From: Tricholoma matsutake
Taxonomy: Eukaryota > Basidiomycota > Agaricomycetes > Agaricales > Tricholomataceae
Assembly: GCA_026075535.2 (NCBI GenBank)
Contig: AP026540.1
Coordinates: 4,030,001 to 4,094,000, forward strand
Direction of reading: 5' to 3'
DNA length: 64,000 bases
Shown in pieces: positions 1 through 10,875 of this stretch (position 1 is its first letter; the number at the start of each line of letters is the position of its first letter). The notes beneath the pieces are model-generated. The model made no database searches. It was not told the origin of the DNA and was given only the letters and a program-made list of their open reading frames with translations. The translations under genes and the position numbers were made by a program.

Positions 1-252
1 TTGCACCTTATTACATAATCCTACCAAATTGAGCACTTGGATTGATGCTTCCTTTTATGAACAAATATCTGTTTAAATCAATAGGTTCATGATAGTGACT
101 ATGGTGATAGGCATCAGACTGTTGCATGGGACGGTTAGAGGATGTACATCAGTTACAATAGCAACCAATTTTGATGTTTCTATTAAAATGGTCCAAAACA
201 GCTGTCATTCTTTCCCCCTCTTTTCCTTCACTGAGGCTTCACCAAGTTCACC

Positions 253-2086
253 ATGCCTCCAGTCATATGTAACTGCACAATTTGTAGCACAAAAACCATC
301 TTCATCAATGGTGTTGAACAGCCAGGACAGTATGTTGATGGTTCTACCCGTTTGAAGCATGAGAAACAGGATAAATGGCCTGTTTCACAAACTGGCAAAG
401 GGGAAGTGGCAATCATCATCCCCAAGCCCATCACCAAAACATTCTAGAGCTTCTAATTCTCCCACAGGTAAGTGCTACATTGTTAGTGTTAGATCAAAAC
501 TAATAGTAATTATGCAGATATCAACTTTTCTACAGTACTTATCACAAAGATGATCTGCCTCCTTGTCATCTGGCTCCACAATAGAGCTGGTGTGAGTCGT
601 TCTATCACCAACAAAATTCTACAAGGACTTCAACTTATTATTTCTGTGACTCTCTCTATTGTCAAGGTTGCTCTTTCATCATCTGGACTCAATGTCAAGC
701 TTCCAAACATCAAACTTCCTCATGATGTCCATACAGCATATCGGCTTCACTGCTCAGAGCCAGAAATCATTCGGACAGCATGCTGCCCCAAGTGCTTTTC
801 CCTCTTTTCTCATCCTATTCCTTGGCAATGTCAGTGGAAGGCATCCCCAAGATCACAATCCTGTAACACAAAACTCTGGACAACTCAGAATACTCCAAAT
901 GGGCCTAAATGGGTCCCATGTCATCTATACACTACACAATCCTTTGATTCTTGGCTTCAGTTCTTTTTATCTTCCAAGGTCATTGAAGACAGCCTTCATG
1001 AGGCTTTCAACCACCACAGAAACCATTTACCAGCTGCCTTTGGTGCCACTATGAATGATATCCAGGATAGTCCTCCTTGGGATGACTTGCAGGGTTTTCT
1101 ACAGTCTCCTTATCATCTAATATTTGGAATCTATATTGATTGGTTCAATCCTTATACCAATAAGATTGCTGGTAAGTTATTAACAAATTCTGCATAGACT
1201 ATGACACAGCTTATTTTATATATAGGCAAAAAAGTGTCTTGTGGAGCAATCCTGCTTTATTGCTTGAACTTACCTTTTCACCTTCAGTATCGATTTGAGA
1301 ATACATTTATTGTTGGTCTCACACCTCCTCCCCATCTTCCTGACCCCACAACCATCTCTCATCTTCTTGAACCTGTTATTAAATCTGTTGCCAAGTATGG
1401 TGCTGCACCAGGCCAAAATTTGCCAACATCTAGACATCCTGATGGCATCTCTGTGAAAGCAAAAATTGCACCTGTGATTGCTGATCTTGAGGGAAGTCGT
1501 AAGGCTACTGGCTTTTTGGGACATGGTGCTACAATGTTCTGTTCTTTCTGCCTCTGCACCAGTGATCAGCTAGAGGATCTCAATATTCAATCTTGGGAAC
1601 TCCATAATGGTGCACAGGTGCGAGCACAGGCAGAGGCATGGTTGCATCAGACAACCAAAGCTGGTCGAAATGCTCTGCAAAAGACAACTGGTGTGCGATG
1701 GACTCCACTGCATAATCTTCCATATTGGGATCCAGTCAAACATGTTGTACTAGGTTTTATGCATAACTGGCTTGAGGGTGTTTTACAGCATCATCTTCGT
1801 GCACTCTGGGGAATTGGACGGGATGAGGATGAAAGCCAAAAAGTTTAAGAGGTGGAAAAGGATGAGCAGTGGAGTGAGGCAGATGTATCAGATTCTGCTG
1901 AAGAATTGGATGACCTTTTTCAAGAAGCAGCTAAACATAATCTTGAGGCTGCAATGGCAATGCACCATACACCACCACCTATGTCTCCCTCACCATCTTC
2001 TTCTGAATTATCAGACTCATCCTCATCATCAACACCTACAGCCACCACACAGAGCCACACAAATCCATATGCATATGACTTCAATT

Positions 2087-2118
<32 letters not shown>

Positions 2119-3391
2119 AACTATATTCCTGTTGACCCTTTGCCTTTTAGCTTCACAGAAACTGAGCTACAAGCAATAAGAAATTGCATTCATGATATCA
2201 CTCTTCCAACATGGATACAAAGACCACCAACCAATCTTGGTGAACCAAGCCATGGCAAGCTCAAAGCTCAGGAATATCTCACCCTCTTCACATGTATCTT
2301 TCCCCTCATTATTCCTGAATTCTGGTACATGACTACTGCCACAAATTTCCACCACCAGCACTTCTACTGCTTCTATCATGTTGTTGCAGCAACAAATATT
2401 GTAGCTGCATATCAAACCTCCAATGCTGATGCTGATGCCTATACTCAGCATTATATTCAATATTGAACTGCTATTCAACAACTTTTTCCACATCATCCAT
2501 CCAAGCCAAACCATCATTATGCAATGCATAATGGTGCTCTTCTCAAATATTGGGGTCCTTTGGCTTCTTTTAGTGAGTTTCCAGGTGAACGAATGAATGG
2601 AAAGTTGCAAAAAATGAACACCAATTATCATCTCCATATGTGTTTCAATTATTTTGCTCAAAAATTGATAGCTAATACCAAGATCAGGGGATTTAGATCT
2701 TACAATGCTTTGTCAGATGAGTTGTCAAGCATGTGTAGATGCTTTACTGCACAGTGAAGATCATTTAAAAGAATTATGTGATATTCTTGAGCCAGGAGAC
2801 ATGGCCATGGATGACCATCCAGTACCTCTCCAGACTACAGAAGTGGCAGATATTCTAGCAAAGGCACCTTGCCTTCTTGAAGTAGATTATAAAAATCTGC
2901 TTAATTATCTTCACCAGACAGGAAGACCATACCAAGCTTACTCTGATCTTCCCCATCCGCCAAATGCCATTATTCTCCCTCCACAAGCCCAGCATCTTTT
3001 GCAGGTGCACCATGATGAGTGCACATTCAGTTGTGAAAAGTCACATAAAGGAAACAGTGCTATAAAGTTCTACAATCCATTGACACAGGCTCATGATACA
3101 GGATTCATTCAAAACATTTGGAGACTTCTGCTGGAGGGAATAATGCACACCTTTATAAGAGTCCACTCACATCAATCACTATCTACACAAGAGGAGAGGC
3201 AGGCACCATTCATACACCACCCTGGATTTATGGTATGAATTGTTGATGCACTCCCCTCTAACAAACTTAGTATTATTGAGCCTGTCCATATTATCACTCA
3301 TGTCACAACTGTCCAGCAGCCAGCAGGCACTTATGGTATTGGCAGGAAGGTCCTGGTTGTATGTTGGGCTCCCAACAGAGGGCGCCAATAA
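253..3391 (+). pseudogene. Tnp2-type (CACTA/EnSpm-like) transposase, decayed
   Basis: This is a multi-exon relic of a mushroom Tnp2-family transposase, which would cut and paste a CACTA-type DNA transposon. The N-terminus has the short cysteine pattern CNCTICSTK that opens many of these proteins. The core contains WTPLHNLPYWDPVKHVVL followed by HNWLEGVLQHHLR, the usual conserved block, and later GERMNGKLQKMNTN. The C-terminal part ends at TAA 3389-3391. The reading frame is broken by TGA at 2464-2466 and 3236-3238, both where arginine (CGA) is expected, by TAA near 1848, and by a frame change near 2735. Exons are separated by short introns that I did not place exactly. A convergent gene lies downstream. 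The upstream end of the element is probably outside the window. Confidence 0.8.
2087..2118 (+). repeat. (GAT)n microsatellite encoding poly-Asp
   Basis: An uninterrupted trinucleotide run inside the transposase relic encodes about ten aspartates in the acidic linker of the protein. Confidence 0.9.
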
Positions 3392-4186
3392 TTTTGCATC
3401 CCTGGCAATGTGTAAATAGCTGTTATAACCACAATTATGCCTTCATTCTATGCTTCATTTTCCTGTTCTGACTTCTTTCCAACTTGAAATCTTGTTCCGC
3501 TTCTACTTCCTTATTCTGTTCTGTGCTATCTTTAGCATACTACCTATGTTCTGTTTCTGCATATTTAAGTCTACAGTATTGTTTGTAATACCTTAGTCTG
3601 ATAATCACATTCGATTAACACCAACTTGCAACTCATAATCCCGTGCATTAGTTCTTAGCTTGCTCATCTCATGCACAACACCCCTTGAAGTTATGGACAT
3701 GCATAAGTGCAGGGAGGCACAGCTCACTGAAGCCAAGTCTGTTCCACCCTTGTATGTTGCTGCATGGCTCACTCGCTCTGTGCGCATATTGCACTCTACT
3801 CGTGCGGTTGTCTTTTGTCAGGTCATAGATTTTCCCTTTATCTGCCTTACCCTACATCCATATCTCTCACATGTCTCGGATCACAACAGTTGTCTTTCAT
3901 CAGGTCATAGATTTTCCCCACATCCATTTTGCCCTACATCTGTCTCTCATGTGTCTCAGACTGTAACAATAGCTTTGGATAAATAGAAAAGATGGGATTA
4001 CTTGAAATACATTAAGTGACTTGGCAAGCATGAATATGAAGAGGGAAGTAAATCAATTACCACCATTAACCAGAATATGTATTAAACAACACCCATATCT
4101 CATTCATCACCTGAGCCCTCATCTCCCGACCCCTCACCTGATACATCTGGCTCATCTTCATCATCCTCATCATCCTGCTGCTCAAG
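3392..4186. other. Gap between convergent genes with an 82-bp direct repeat
   Basis: No gene is visible between the two convergent genes. The stretch holds two direct copies, with period 82, of a segment starting GTTGTCTTT at 3807 and 3889. Both copies contain TCAGGTCATAGATTTTCCC. Nothing else is recognisable. Confidence 0.6.
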
Positions 4187-5691
4187 TCATTCCAATTCGT
4201 CTGGCATAGGTAGCTTGTATTCTGCCTGCACTTCATCACCATATTTGGCCATAAACTCCTTCTCTGGCATACTCTTCCATTTCTCACACTCATCCCAGCT
4301 GGCACAGAGCTCTGCAGGTGGCAGAGCAACATAAGTACCATTCTTGACATATTGGGCATGCTCACGGAGAGAAAGATTGTTCCAATAGATAGGATCAAAC
4401 CAATCAATTGGGACTTTCTTTGGGAGAGCAGTGAGCTCACATAACTTTGGCATGGGGGGGTCTTCACGGTGTCGCTCCAGTCTACAGATAAATAGGATCA
4501 GTCAAATGTAAAAAGAAAAACAAAGATTGGCCAACTTAAGGTGTCTTCTTTTGCTTCTATTTATCCACTTGCGCTCTTGATCAGCCATTCTAAAGAATGC
4601 AGTAACTTTTGTTGAACATCCCTCCTTCTCCTTGATGTGGTACACTGCATCAACTGACTCAGCATTCCCTTCAGCCAACTCATCATCCGAATGGGCCTCA
4701 TTCTCTCTAGCCAAGGCCACAACATGTTTATTGAAACCACGTGCCCTGAACACGTCCATCCTGCCATCAGCAAGCTATCAAGGTTTATTAGTAAATACAA
4801 TCTGCAAATGGCATATACAGAATTCCAGGAATTACATACCACACTACATCATTTCCATACTCCAGTCATCGGCTTTGCTTTTGCAACACTTCCTGGATTC
4901 TTTGCCTCTGACTTGGCAATACCATGCATATACAAGAAAACAAAGCTTTGATAAAGTTTACGCATAAGTGCAAAATTGTTGACACATGACAGGTTTGTTC
5001 CCATGTGAGAGTATCCAAATGTGCCTGAGACCTGCTCAAATGTCTTGAGGGCAATGTGCTCATGAAGGAGATTATACATAGACTCCGGATCATTACCCAA
5101 GACATCAGGTGCCCACTGTTGAAGCCCAAGGCATGCCACCAACCTGAACATGAGCAACAGATGGGATTCTGGAATGCGCTTGATATTGTTGGCAATAATC
5201 CCAACTGAGTCTGAGATAGAGTTAAGGAGCTCGTGCACTTTCATTTGGGTGCCCTGAATGCTAGCCGAGTTGTTGTCAAGACTGGCTGTGACAGAGTTCT
5301 GCAACTGTGCTTCAGAGGTAAAGCGGCGGGTGAAGGGTACTTTGTCATCTTCTGTGACCTTGGGGGGGACAGTAGTCTGGTGTGGTAAGCCCCAAAGGAC
5401 ACGGAGATGAAGCTCAAGTGCAGCCTGAAAGTGATTTAGACTTTAAAGTGCTTGAATACAATGAATGTGCACCTTTGTCTTCTCAGCCTCCTTTGGTACC
5501 TCTCCTTTTCTCATGTGCCAATCACTAGGCTTCTTGGGCTTCTTGGGTTGCTTTGCAAAGGCCTTGCGGGCTTTCTTTGCTTGCAAAGCTCTTGAGCCAG
5601 GGTTCATGTTGCTCAGAGAACACTTGTGCTTGCCAAGTCCAGCCTGAGATGGGCCAGCCTCCCCTGAACTAGAACTCACAGGAGGATCCAT
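4187..5691 (-). CDS. Agaricomycete-expanded hypothetical protein, spliced
   Basis: The function is unknown. I chose the ATG at 5691 (MDPPVSSSS). Exon 1 runs to 5473, with a GT-AG intron to about 5425. The next exon runs from 5424 to about 4850. Two more coding segments follow at roughly 4773-4510 and 4470-4187, with small introns between. Exon 1 is rich in Lys, Pro and Ala and looks nuclear or nucleic-acid binding. The last segment has the block PKKVPIDWFDPIYWN, which resembles a conserved PID-[WF]-[YF]-[DN]-P motif I remember from a large mushroom-only family. A TGA at 4851-4849 either ends a mis-predicted exon edge or is a CGA decay stop. It is convergent with the Tnp2 relic and may be a second gene of the same transposon, which is an inference. 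Confidence 0.55.
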
Positions 5692-6355
5692 TGTAGTAAT
5701 AGAAGATGATGGAATAAAGAGTCCAGGTATCCAGTAAAGCCAGAAGACGAGTATGCGCAAACACGTCAAGAACAAAGGAACTCAAAATTGCTGCAAGCAT
5801 GATCACGTGATGCATCAGAACCTGCTGAACTCACCATGTTGAGTCGTCGACACCCTCAACACCTCTGGCAGCAATGTATCATAGTTCTGATCAGAAATAA
5901 TAAAATTGTTTATTGAAGTACAGAATAAAGTTTTCAGCTAAAAGTATAGCATGAACTTGGCATGGATGATAAACATTCAGTGTCAACATCACTCATGAAA
6001 TGAATTGTTATTACTGAAGTATATTACATCACTACAAATGACAACTACCAGTCAAACATGAGTCAAACACAAATCAACTACGAATCAACTGCCTCAAGGC
6101 TTGCCCATTGTGATATGTAATCTACCTTACTTTTGTAAGCCAATGCCAGGCCTTGCCTTACATTGCGACTGCCAGTGATCGAGAGGCAGCACTCATCATT
6201 AGGACAGCTGCAACTAGACAACCAATTGGATCTGGTTTGGTTACAATTTACATTACTCTATTCAGACAACTATTTTAGTCACAAGCCAAATTCAGTGATA
6301 ACTCTGAGATCAGGCACCTTAGCCAAAGAAGTGATTCATCACAGATCTACCCATT
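5692..6355. other. Leader or flank of the truncated gypsy relic
   Basis: No gene is seen. By position just upstream of a gag start, part of this AT-rich stretch may be the LTR and leader of the following gypsy relic, but I could not find a second LTR copy to prove it. Confidence 0.35.
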
Positions 6356-8230
6356 ATGTCTGAACCATCAACTTCTAATCCCATTCCTGCACCAGTGCTA
6401 GAGGCAAAGATTGATGTGCTTACAGCGCAAGTGTCACAATTAGTGTTGGTGTTGGCAGCATCACAGCCCAGACAAGCAGAAGTACAGCCAGAGATGACAG
6501 TAGACAGAGATAATGAGAGGGTGGAGATGGTGGAGTGGGTGTCACAGGATGATGTGCAGACAGTGGAGAAGTCCAAAAATGGAAAAGTGCACTTACCTAA
6601 GTATGTGCCCCCACAAATCTTTGATGGTACCATGGAGAATACAAAATCTTTCATCAGCTCTATAGTATTGTACATCCACGGGAGGAAGCCAGAGTTTCAT
6701 ACAGCCAAGTCTAGGATAATGTTTGCTCTCTCATACATTCAGGGGGAGAAAGCACAGTTCTGGAGAAATAAGGCTATTAATCAAATTGCTGCAGGAAATA
6801 AACTATTTGCAGCTTTCAAGGATTTTTTGGAAAGATTGGAGGCACAGTTTGGGGACCCTAATCCTAAGGCAACAGCAAATGCCAAATTAAAAACCATGTG
6901 CCAAGGTTTCCTAACAGTGGATGAATTTATTTTGCAGTTCAAAGTGGAAGCTTTGCAAACAGACATGGGAGAAGCCATGCTGGTAGAATTTTTGAAAGCA
7001 GGATTAAATCTCTCTTTATTCAAGTCTATCTACTGACTACCTTCTATGCCTGAGAAGTTGGATGAGTGGTATAATTGGGTGATGTGCCTTGATCAGCAAT
7101 ATTGGCAGGAACAGGCAGAATCAAAGTTGATGTATGGAAGTAGTAAATTTGGGAAGCCATCAGGAGGAAAGTCCAAGAAAGGAAAGGCACCTCAGGTGCA
7201 AACTATGAGGGCACTGCCACCAGCCATGGCAGTGACACCTATTGTTGCAGAGTCAGCAGCACCAGATGCTATGGAGGTTGATCAAGTGGGGAGACAAGCC
7301 CCACTTAAATGTGTTAACTGTGGGCAGTTAGGACATATTTCTAGGAATTTCAGGCAGAAGAGAAAATTCAGGGAAGCTACAATTGAGGAAGTGAAGCAGG
7401 AGGAAGGCAGGCAGCAGCATTTTGTGGAAGAGTCCCATTGAAGGTTTCCCCATTAGTGACCCAGAATTGCTATAATGTACTAGTATCTGAGGAAACCCAG
7501 GGCAAACCAGAAAAGGAAATTGACAAGGAGTACAACCATCATGAATCACATGACAAGGAAAATTGGCAAAGACTATTTCTGAAAACCCATAAATTTTTTA
7601 TTTGCTGTGTGCAAATAGAACCCAAAATCACCTTGACTGTAGGATTGAAGACAGTGGACACACACACAGCAATTGATGTGGAAGTGTTGCTCAATAGCGG
7701 TGCTGCAGGATTATTTATTAATTGGTCCTTAATTACTGGAAACAGTATTAGCACATGCAAGCTATCGCAACTGATAATGGTGTATAATATTGATGGAATG
7801 GTAAATCATGGAGGAACCATTAAGGAGGAGGTGACCATGGTACTAAAGTATCAGGGGCATCAGGAATGAGCTGTATTTGAAGTGTGTGATCTTGGGAAAA
7901 CCAATCTAATAATAGGATGTCCATGGTTATGCAAGCATAATCCTGAAATTGATTGGAAGACTGGGAAAATACAATGTTACCTTACTCAAACCTGAATACT
8001 TTTGCATTTGCAGTATGTATCAAGGGCATCCATTAATATATAGCTCAGAAATGGAAATGTTGTCTAAAATTAGACAATGTTTGGAGATGGATGATGAAGT
8101 AGTGGAAGCTGTGAAAGCTCTGAAGGGAGAGAAGAAGGGTAATATTAAAGGAGATGAATGGGCTGAGGAGCAAGGGTTGGTGTTATTCCAAGGGAAGGTG
8201 TATGTACTAAAGGATCAGGATTTGTGAAGG
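6356..8230 (+). pseudogene. Internally deleted Ty3/gypsy gag-pol relic
   Basis: The gag begins at ATG 6356 and runs in one frame to 7441, with one TGA at 7034-7036 where Arg is expected. The zinc knuckle at about 7309-7350 reads CVNCGQLGHISRNF, so the fourth ligand Cys is now Phe. The protease follows in another frame from about 7440. Its active site reads LLNSGAAG instead of LLDSGA (AAT at 7693-7695), and there is a TGA at 7867-7869. After about 7990 the sequence jumps to a piece that normally precedes the integrase zinc-binding region (WAEEQGLVLFQGKVYVLKD) and stops near 8230. Reverse transcriptase, RNase H and most of integrase are therefore deleted. The element cannot be autonomous. Confidence 0.8.
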
Positions 8231-8417
8231 GAGTTACATCATAATATCTGTAATTTACCCTCCCCCACCTATTCCGATCGGATTCCAGTCATTCCAGTTA
8301 TTCCGACCAGATTCCAGTTACTCCAGATGCTCAACTTAGAGTATATACTCTAATGGATAGTCAGATTTTGAGTCTTAAGTTGTCAAAGTGCCTACAAAAT
8401 ATATTTGTGCAGAGTAA

Positions 8418-8491
8418 GGATTGAACTCAAGGCATGTTGATGAGAGTGATCACATGACAAACCAAACATGTGTGCTTAACCAGTTGAGCCA
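8418..8491 (-). repeat. tRNA-like (SINE-type) segment 1
   Basis: Read on the minus strand there is an A-box-like TGGCTCAACTGGTTAAGC (8491-8474) and, about 50 bases on, a B-box-like GAGTTCAATCC (8428-8418). Spacing and order fit an RNA polymerase III tRNA-type promoter. It does not fold as a clean tRNA, so it is better read as a tRNA-derived SINE head. Confidence 0.5.
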
Positions 8492-8597
8492 CAGGAGAAT
8501 CATCAGTTAGTAAAACAAGGTTTATTCATGACACTCAAACTCACAACTCTAATTTTTTTCAAAGTAATTAAGATCAAATTTTTTTAATTAACCACAT

Positions 8598-8827
8598 CCC
8601 TCACATTGAACGTGAGGGGGTGGGGATGATTGTGATTACATACATAAACAAAAAATCCTCCCTCTCACAAGATGCAAGAGGGAGTTTTATAAAAAGCTAA
8701 CCCCTCACATTCGGTGTGAGGGGAGGTAAAAATGTGAAGAAAAAAATCCCTCCCCCATGGGGGCACAATAGTAATAAATAATTAAAAGTACAAAAAAATC
8801 CCTCCCCACACAAAGTGTGGGGGAGGG
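8598..8827. repeat. Array of five GC-rich hairpins separated by A/T tracts
   Basis: Five inverted repeats follow one another at about 45-60 base spacing. They are: CCCTCAC/GTGAGGG (8598-8618); CTCCCTCT/AGAGGGAG (8658-8684); CCCCTCACA/TGTGAGGGG with a 5-base loop (8701-8723); the palindrome CCCCCATGGGGG (8752-8763); and CCCTCCCCACAC/GTGTGGGGGAGGG with a 3-base loop and one bulge (8800-8827). A-rich runs such as AAAAAATCCCTCC precede several of them. Confidence 0.8.
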
Positions 8828-8869
8828 GGAGGGGACATGACCCCACTGTGCTAGGTGTGTTGTCTGTCA

Positions 8870-9085
8870 TTCCACCCATGATCCACCCCACCAGCAGTTG
8901 CTCGTGAGGCTGGGGGTGGGTGGCTTGTCATCATTGTCATTCCACCCATGATCCACCCCATGAGCAGTTGCTCATGAGGCTGGGGGCAGGTGGTGTGTTG
9001 TTGTCATCTCCTGTCCCTGCACCTGGGCATTGTTCCACCCACAATCCACCCCATGAGCAGTTGCTCATGAGGCTGGGGGTGGGTG
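8870..9085. repeat. Minisatellite with embedded ATGAGCA-TGCTCAT palindrome
   Basis: Three imperfect units carry CCACCC-GATCCACCCC followed by GAGCAGTTGCTCATGAGGC. In intact units, ATGAGCA and TGCTCAT form a 7-bp palindrome around GT. Related units occur at 52700-52965 and 63890-64000. Confidence 0.75.
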
Positions 9086-9492
9086 GTTTGTTGTTGTTCA
9101 TTGCCATTGTCCCCTGTTTGGATTTCTGTTTTTTTTTTTTCATGGGGGGGGGTTTGGACATGTCAGTGCAACATGGCACAAGTACAGAGATTGGTGGATG
9201 CTTACTAGGCAGGTACCCCCCTTCTGGGGTCTCCTGGCATCCCTCTGCACCCTCCTATCCCATGTCAACAGCCTCACTTGAATGGGGAGGAGGGGATCAG
9301 GTGGGCCTGGGCATGGGTTGCACATTTTTTATCGTGGCAGGTCATCCCAAGTAGTATACAACCTAAAAAGCAATAATATACAATTAGTTGATTGATCAAA
9401 CAAAAAGAAAAAAAAGAAAAAAAGAAAAACTTATCTATGGCCCAAACAACAGTTGCCATCATGTGGGCCTGTGTTCCATCCAGTCAGCTCAT

Positions 9493-9915
9493 TTGAAGGT
9501 GGTGGTGATGGTGGGAGTGGGCATGGGAGTGCTGGTGGTGGGTGCACATGCAGTGGTGGTGGTAGAGTGGAGAGGAGGAGGTGGCATTGATGATGGTGGT
9601 GGTAGTTGTGAGCTGGCAGTCATGTGTCATGTGTCATGCAATGCATGCATCTATGTGTATGGCTGGTTACTATGCCCTTAATTAGGTAATAAAGGTATTA
9701 AATTGAAGGTGGTGGTGATGGTGGGAGTAGGCATGGGAGTGCTTGTGGTGGGTGCACACACAGTGGTGGTGGTAGAGTGGAGAGGAGGAGGAGGCGGTGT
9801 TGATGACAGTGGTGGTGGTTGTGAGCTGGCAGTCACATGTCACATGTCATGCAATGCATGCAGCTATGTGTATGGCTGGTTACTATGCCCTTAATTAGGT
9901 AATAAAGGTATTAAA
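9493..9915. repeat. Two direct copies of a 210-bp GGT-rich unit
   Basis: Copies start TTGAAGGTGGTGG at 9493 and 9703 and end with TTAATTAGGTAATAAAGG. The inverted paralogue near 63280-63490 has only one copy, so this is a local tandem duplication. Its open frames (repeated Val-Val-Val-Glu) are not credible genes. Confidence 0.85.
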
Positions 9916-9935
9916 TGTAGGTAGGAATAAATCCT

Positions 9936-10007
9936 TGGTAGATCAGTGGTTAAGCATGTTGTTCTGTGTGTAGACCTGTGTAGACCCAAGGTCGAGTGTA
10001 TAATTGC
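9936..10007 (+). repeat. tRNA-like (SINE-type) segment 2
   Basis: There is an A-box-like TGGTAGATCAGTGGTTAAGC (9936-9955), with a degenerate B-box region at 9991-10007 (GGTCGAGTGTATAATTGC). The inverted paralogue at 63260-63183 keeps GTTCAATCC at the B-box position, which supports a tRNA origin. Confidence 0.55.
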
Positions 10008-10050
10008 TGTATGTGAAACTTTTATTTGGGAAAGCATGTGCATTCTGGTT

Positions 10051-10058
10051 ATTCCAGT
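10051..10058. other. Left 8-bp target duplication of the KDZ element
   Basis: ATTCCAGT here is repeated exactly at 24917-24924, on the outer side of both terminal inverted repeats. Confidence 0.85.
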
Positions 10059-10626
10059 CACCTAACCTTCCCACAGTACCTTATATATTAGTTGACATGA
10101 TCCCATCACGTCATGCCTATTAATCTGTATCAGATCTACTGAATCCCCTTACCCGCCAATATGTCCCTCAGATATGTTTGACTTTGAGAAGCAAGAATTT
10201 TCCTATCAGTGTCAGTATCTGTCCCGACGTATCCCGCCTCTTCCCATTGTCAGGTATTATCAGCAAAACCTCAGTTCACCTTGATCAGCGCCCATCACCA
10301 GTTGTCGTCTGGCTATTTTTATCCTGTCCTCAGGTACAATCAGCATAACCTCGGTTCACGTCAATCAGTGCCCATCACTACCCATCATAGCACCCATTGT
10401 TATCCAGCGCTCGTCACCATCCATCGCAGCGCCCATCCCACTTCATATCAATCAGCACCCATCACTATCCATCACGGTGCTCATCGCCATCCACTGCAGC
10501 GCCCGTCTTTCCCTTGGTTCACATCTGCAAGCGCCCATCACTGCTTTCAAAATCCAGGCACCTCTTTCCAAATATGCCACATCACACGGTTCAAGTTCTG
10601 TGCGCTGTCGCCGACTACTACTACTG
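10059..10626 (+). repeat. Left terminal inverted repeat of KDZ element
   Basis: About 568 bp match the reverse complement of 24371-24916 at roughly 90 percent by eye. Many of the differences are CpG transitions. The inner part contains degenerate repeats of a CAGCGCCCATCAC unit. The open frames here are mirrored in the other end and are not genes. Confidence 0.85.
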
Positions 10627-10875
10627 TTTCAATGCGCTATGCCATCGACAGGCCTATCAAGTGGCATCAAGATCAACTTTGCTTCTTGGCACCACGCTGT
10701 GCAATGCAGTGTTGTTGTCAGGCTGAATAAAACCACTACACAACTTTGCAAGGAAAGGCAGAGCCGCTATGATCAACTTGCTGGTATGTGCTAATGCTCT
10801 ATACATTGGTGGTAGCTTAATACTTCCTGTTCAGCACTTAGCTTTGCACACCGGGAGGAGTTTTTGGATGATGCC

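Larger units (their letters stand above)
8250..10058. mobile_element. Left arm of an ATTCC-rich composite repeat
   Basis: The arm opens with CCCCCACCTATTCC followed by degenerate tandem ATTCCAGTT units, and an inverted copy of this end lies at 25113. Between 8870 and 10058 it matches the reverse complement of 63068-64000, including the poly-purine tract near 9405, a GGT-rich block and a tRNA-like segment. The KDZ transposon interrupts it at 10058. No protein gene is visible; open frames across it are by-products of GGT and CCA repeats. I infer a large non-autonomous element, class unknown. Confidence 0.6.

Noticed and set aside
8598..8827. Rho-independent terminators.
   Set aside because: The hairpins look like them, but this is fungal DNA without adjacent genes and the A/T tracts are on the wrong side for several stems.
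9388..9894. Paired open frames with repeated Val-Val-Val-Glu-Trp-Arg-Gly.
   Set aside because: They are translations of the 210-bp GGT-rich duplication; no start context or conservation supports a gene.
10209..10730. Open frames of 100-170 codons on the plus strand, mirrored on the minus strand at 24332-24766.
   Set aside because: They lie in the KDZ inverted repeats, are low-complexity His/Pro/Ser sequence and are not conserved in frame between the two copies.
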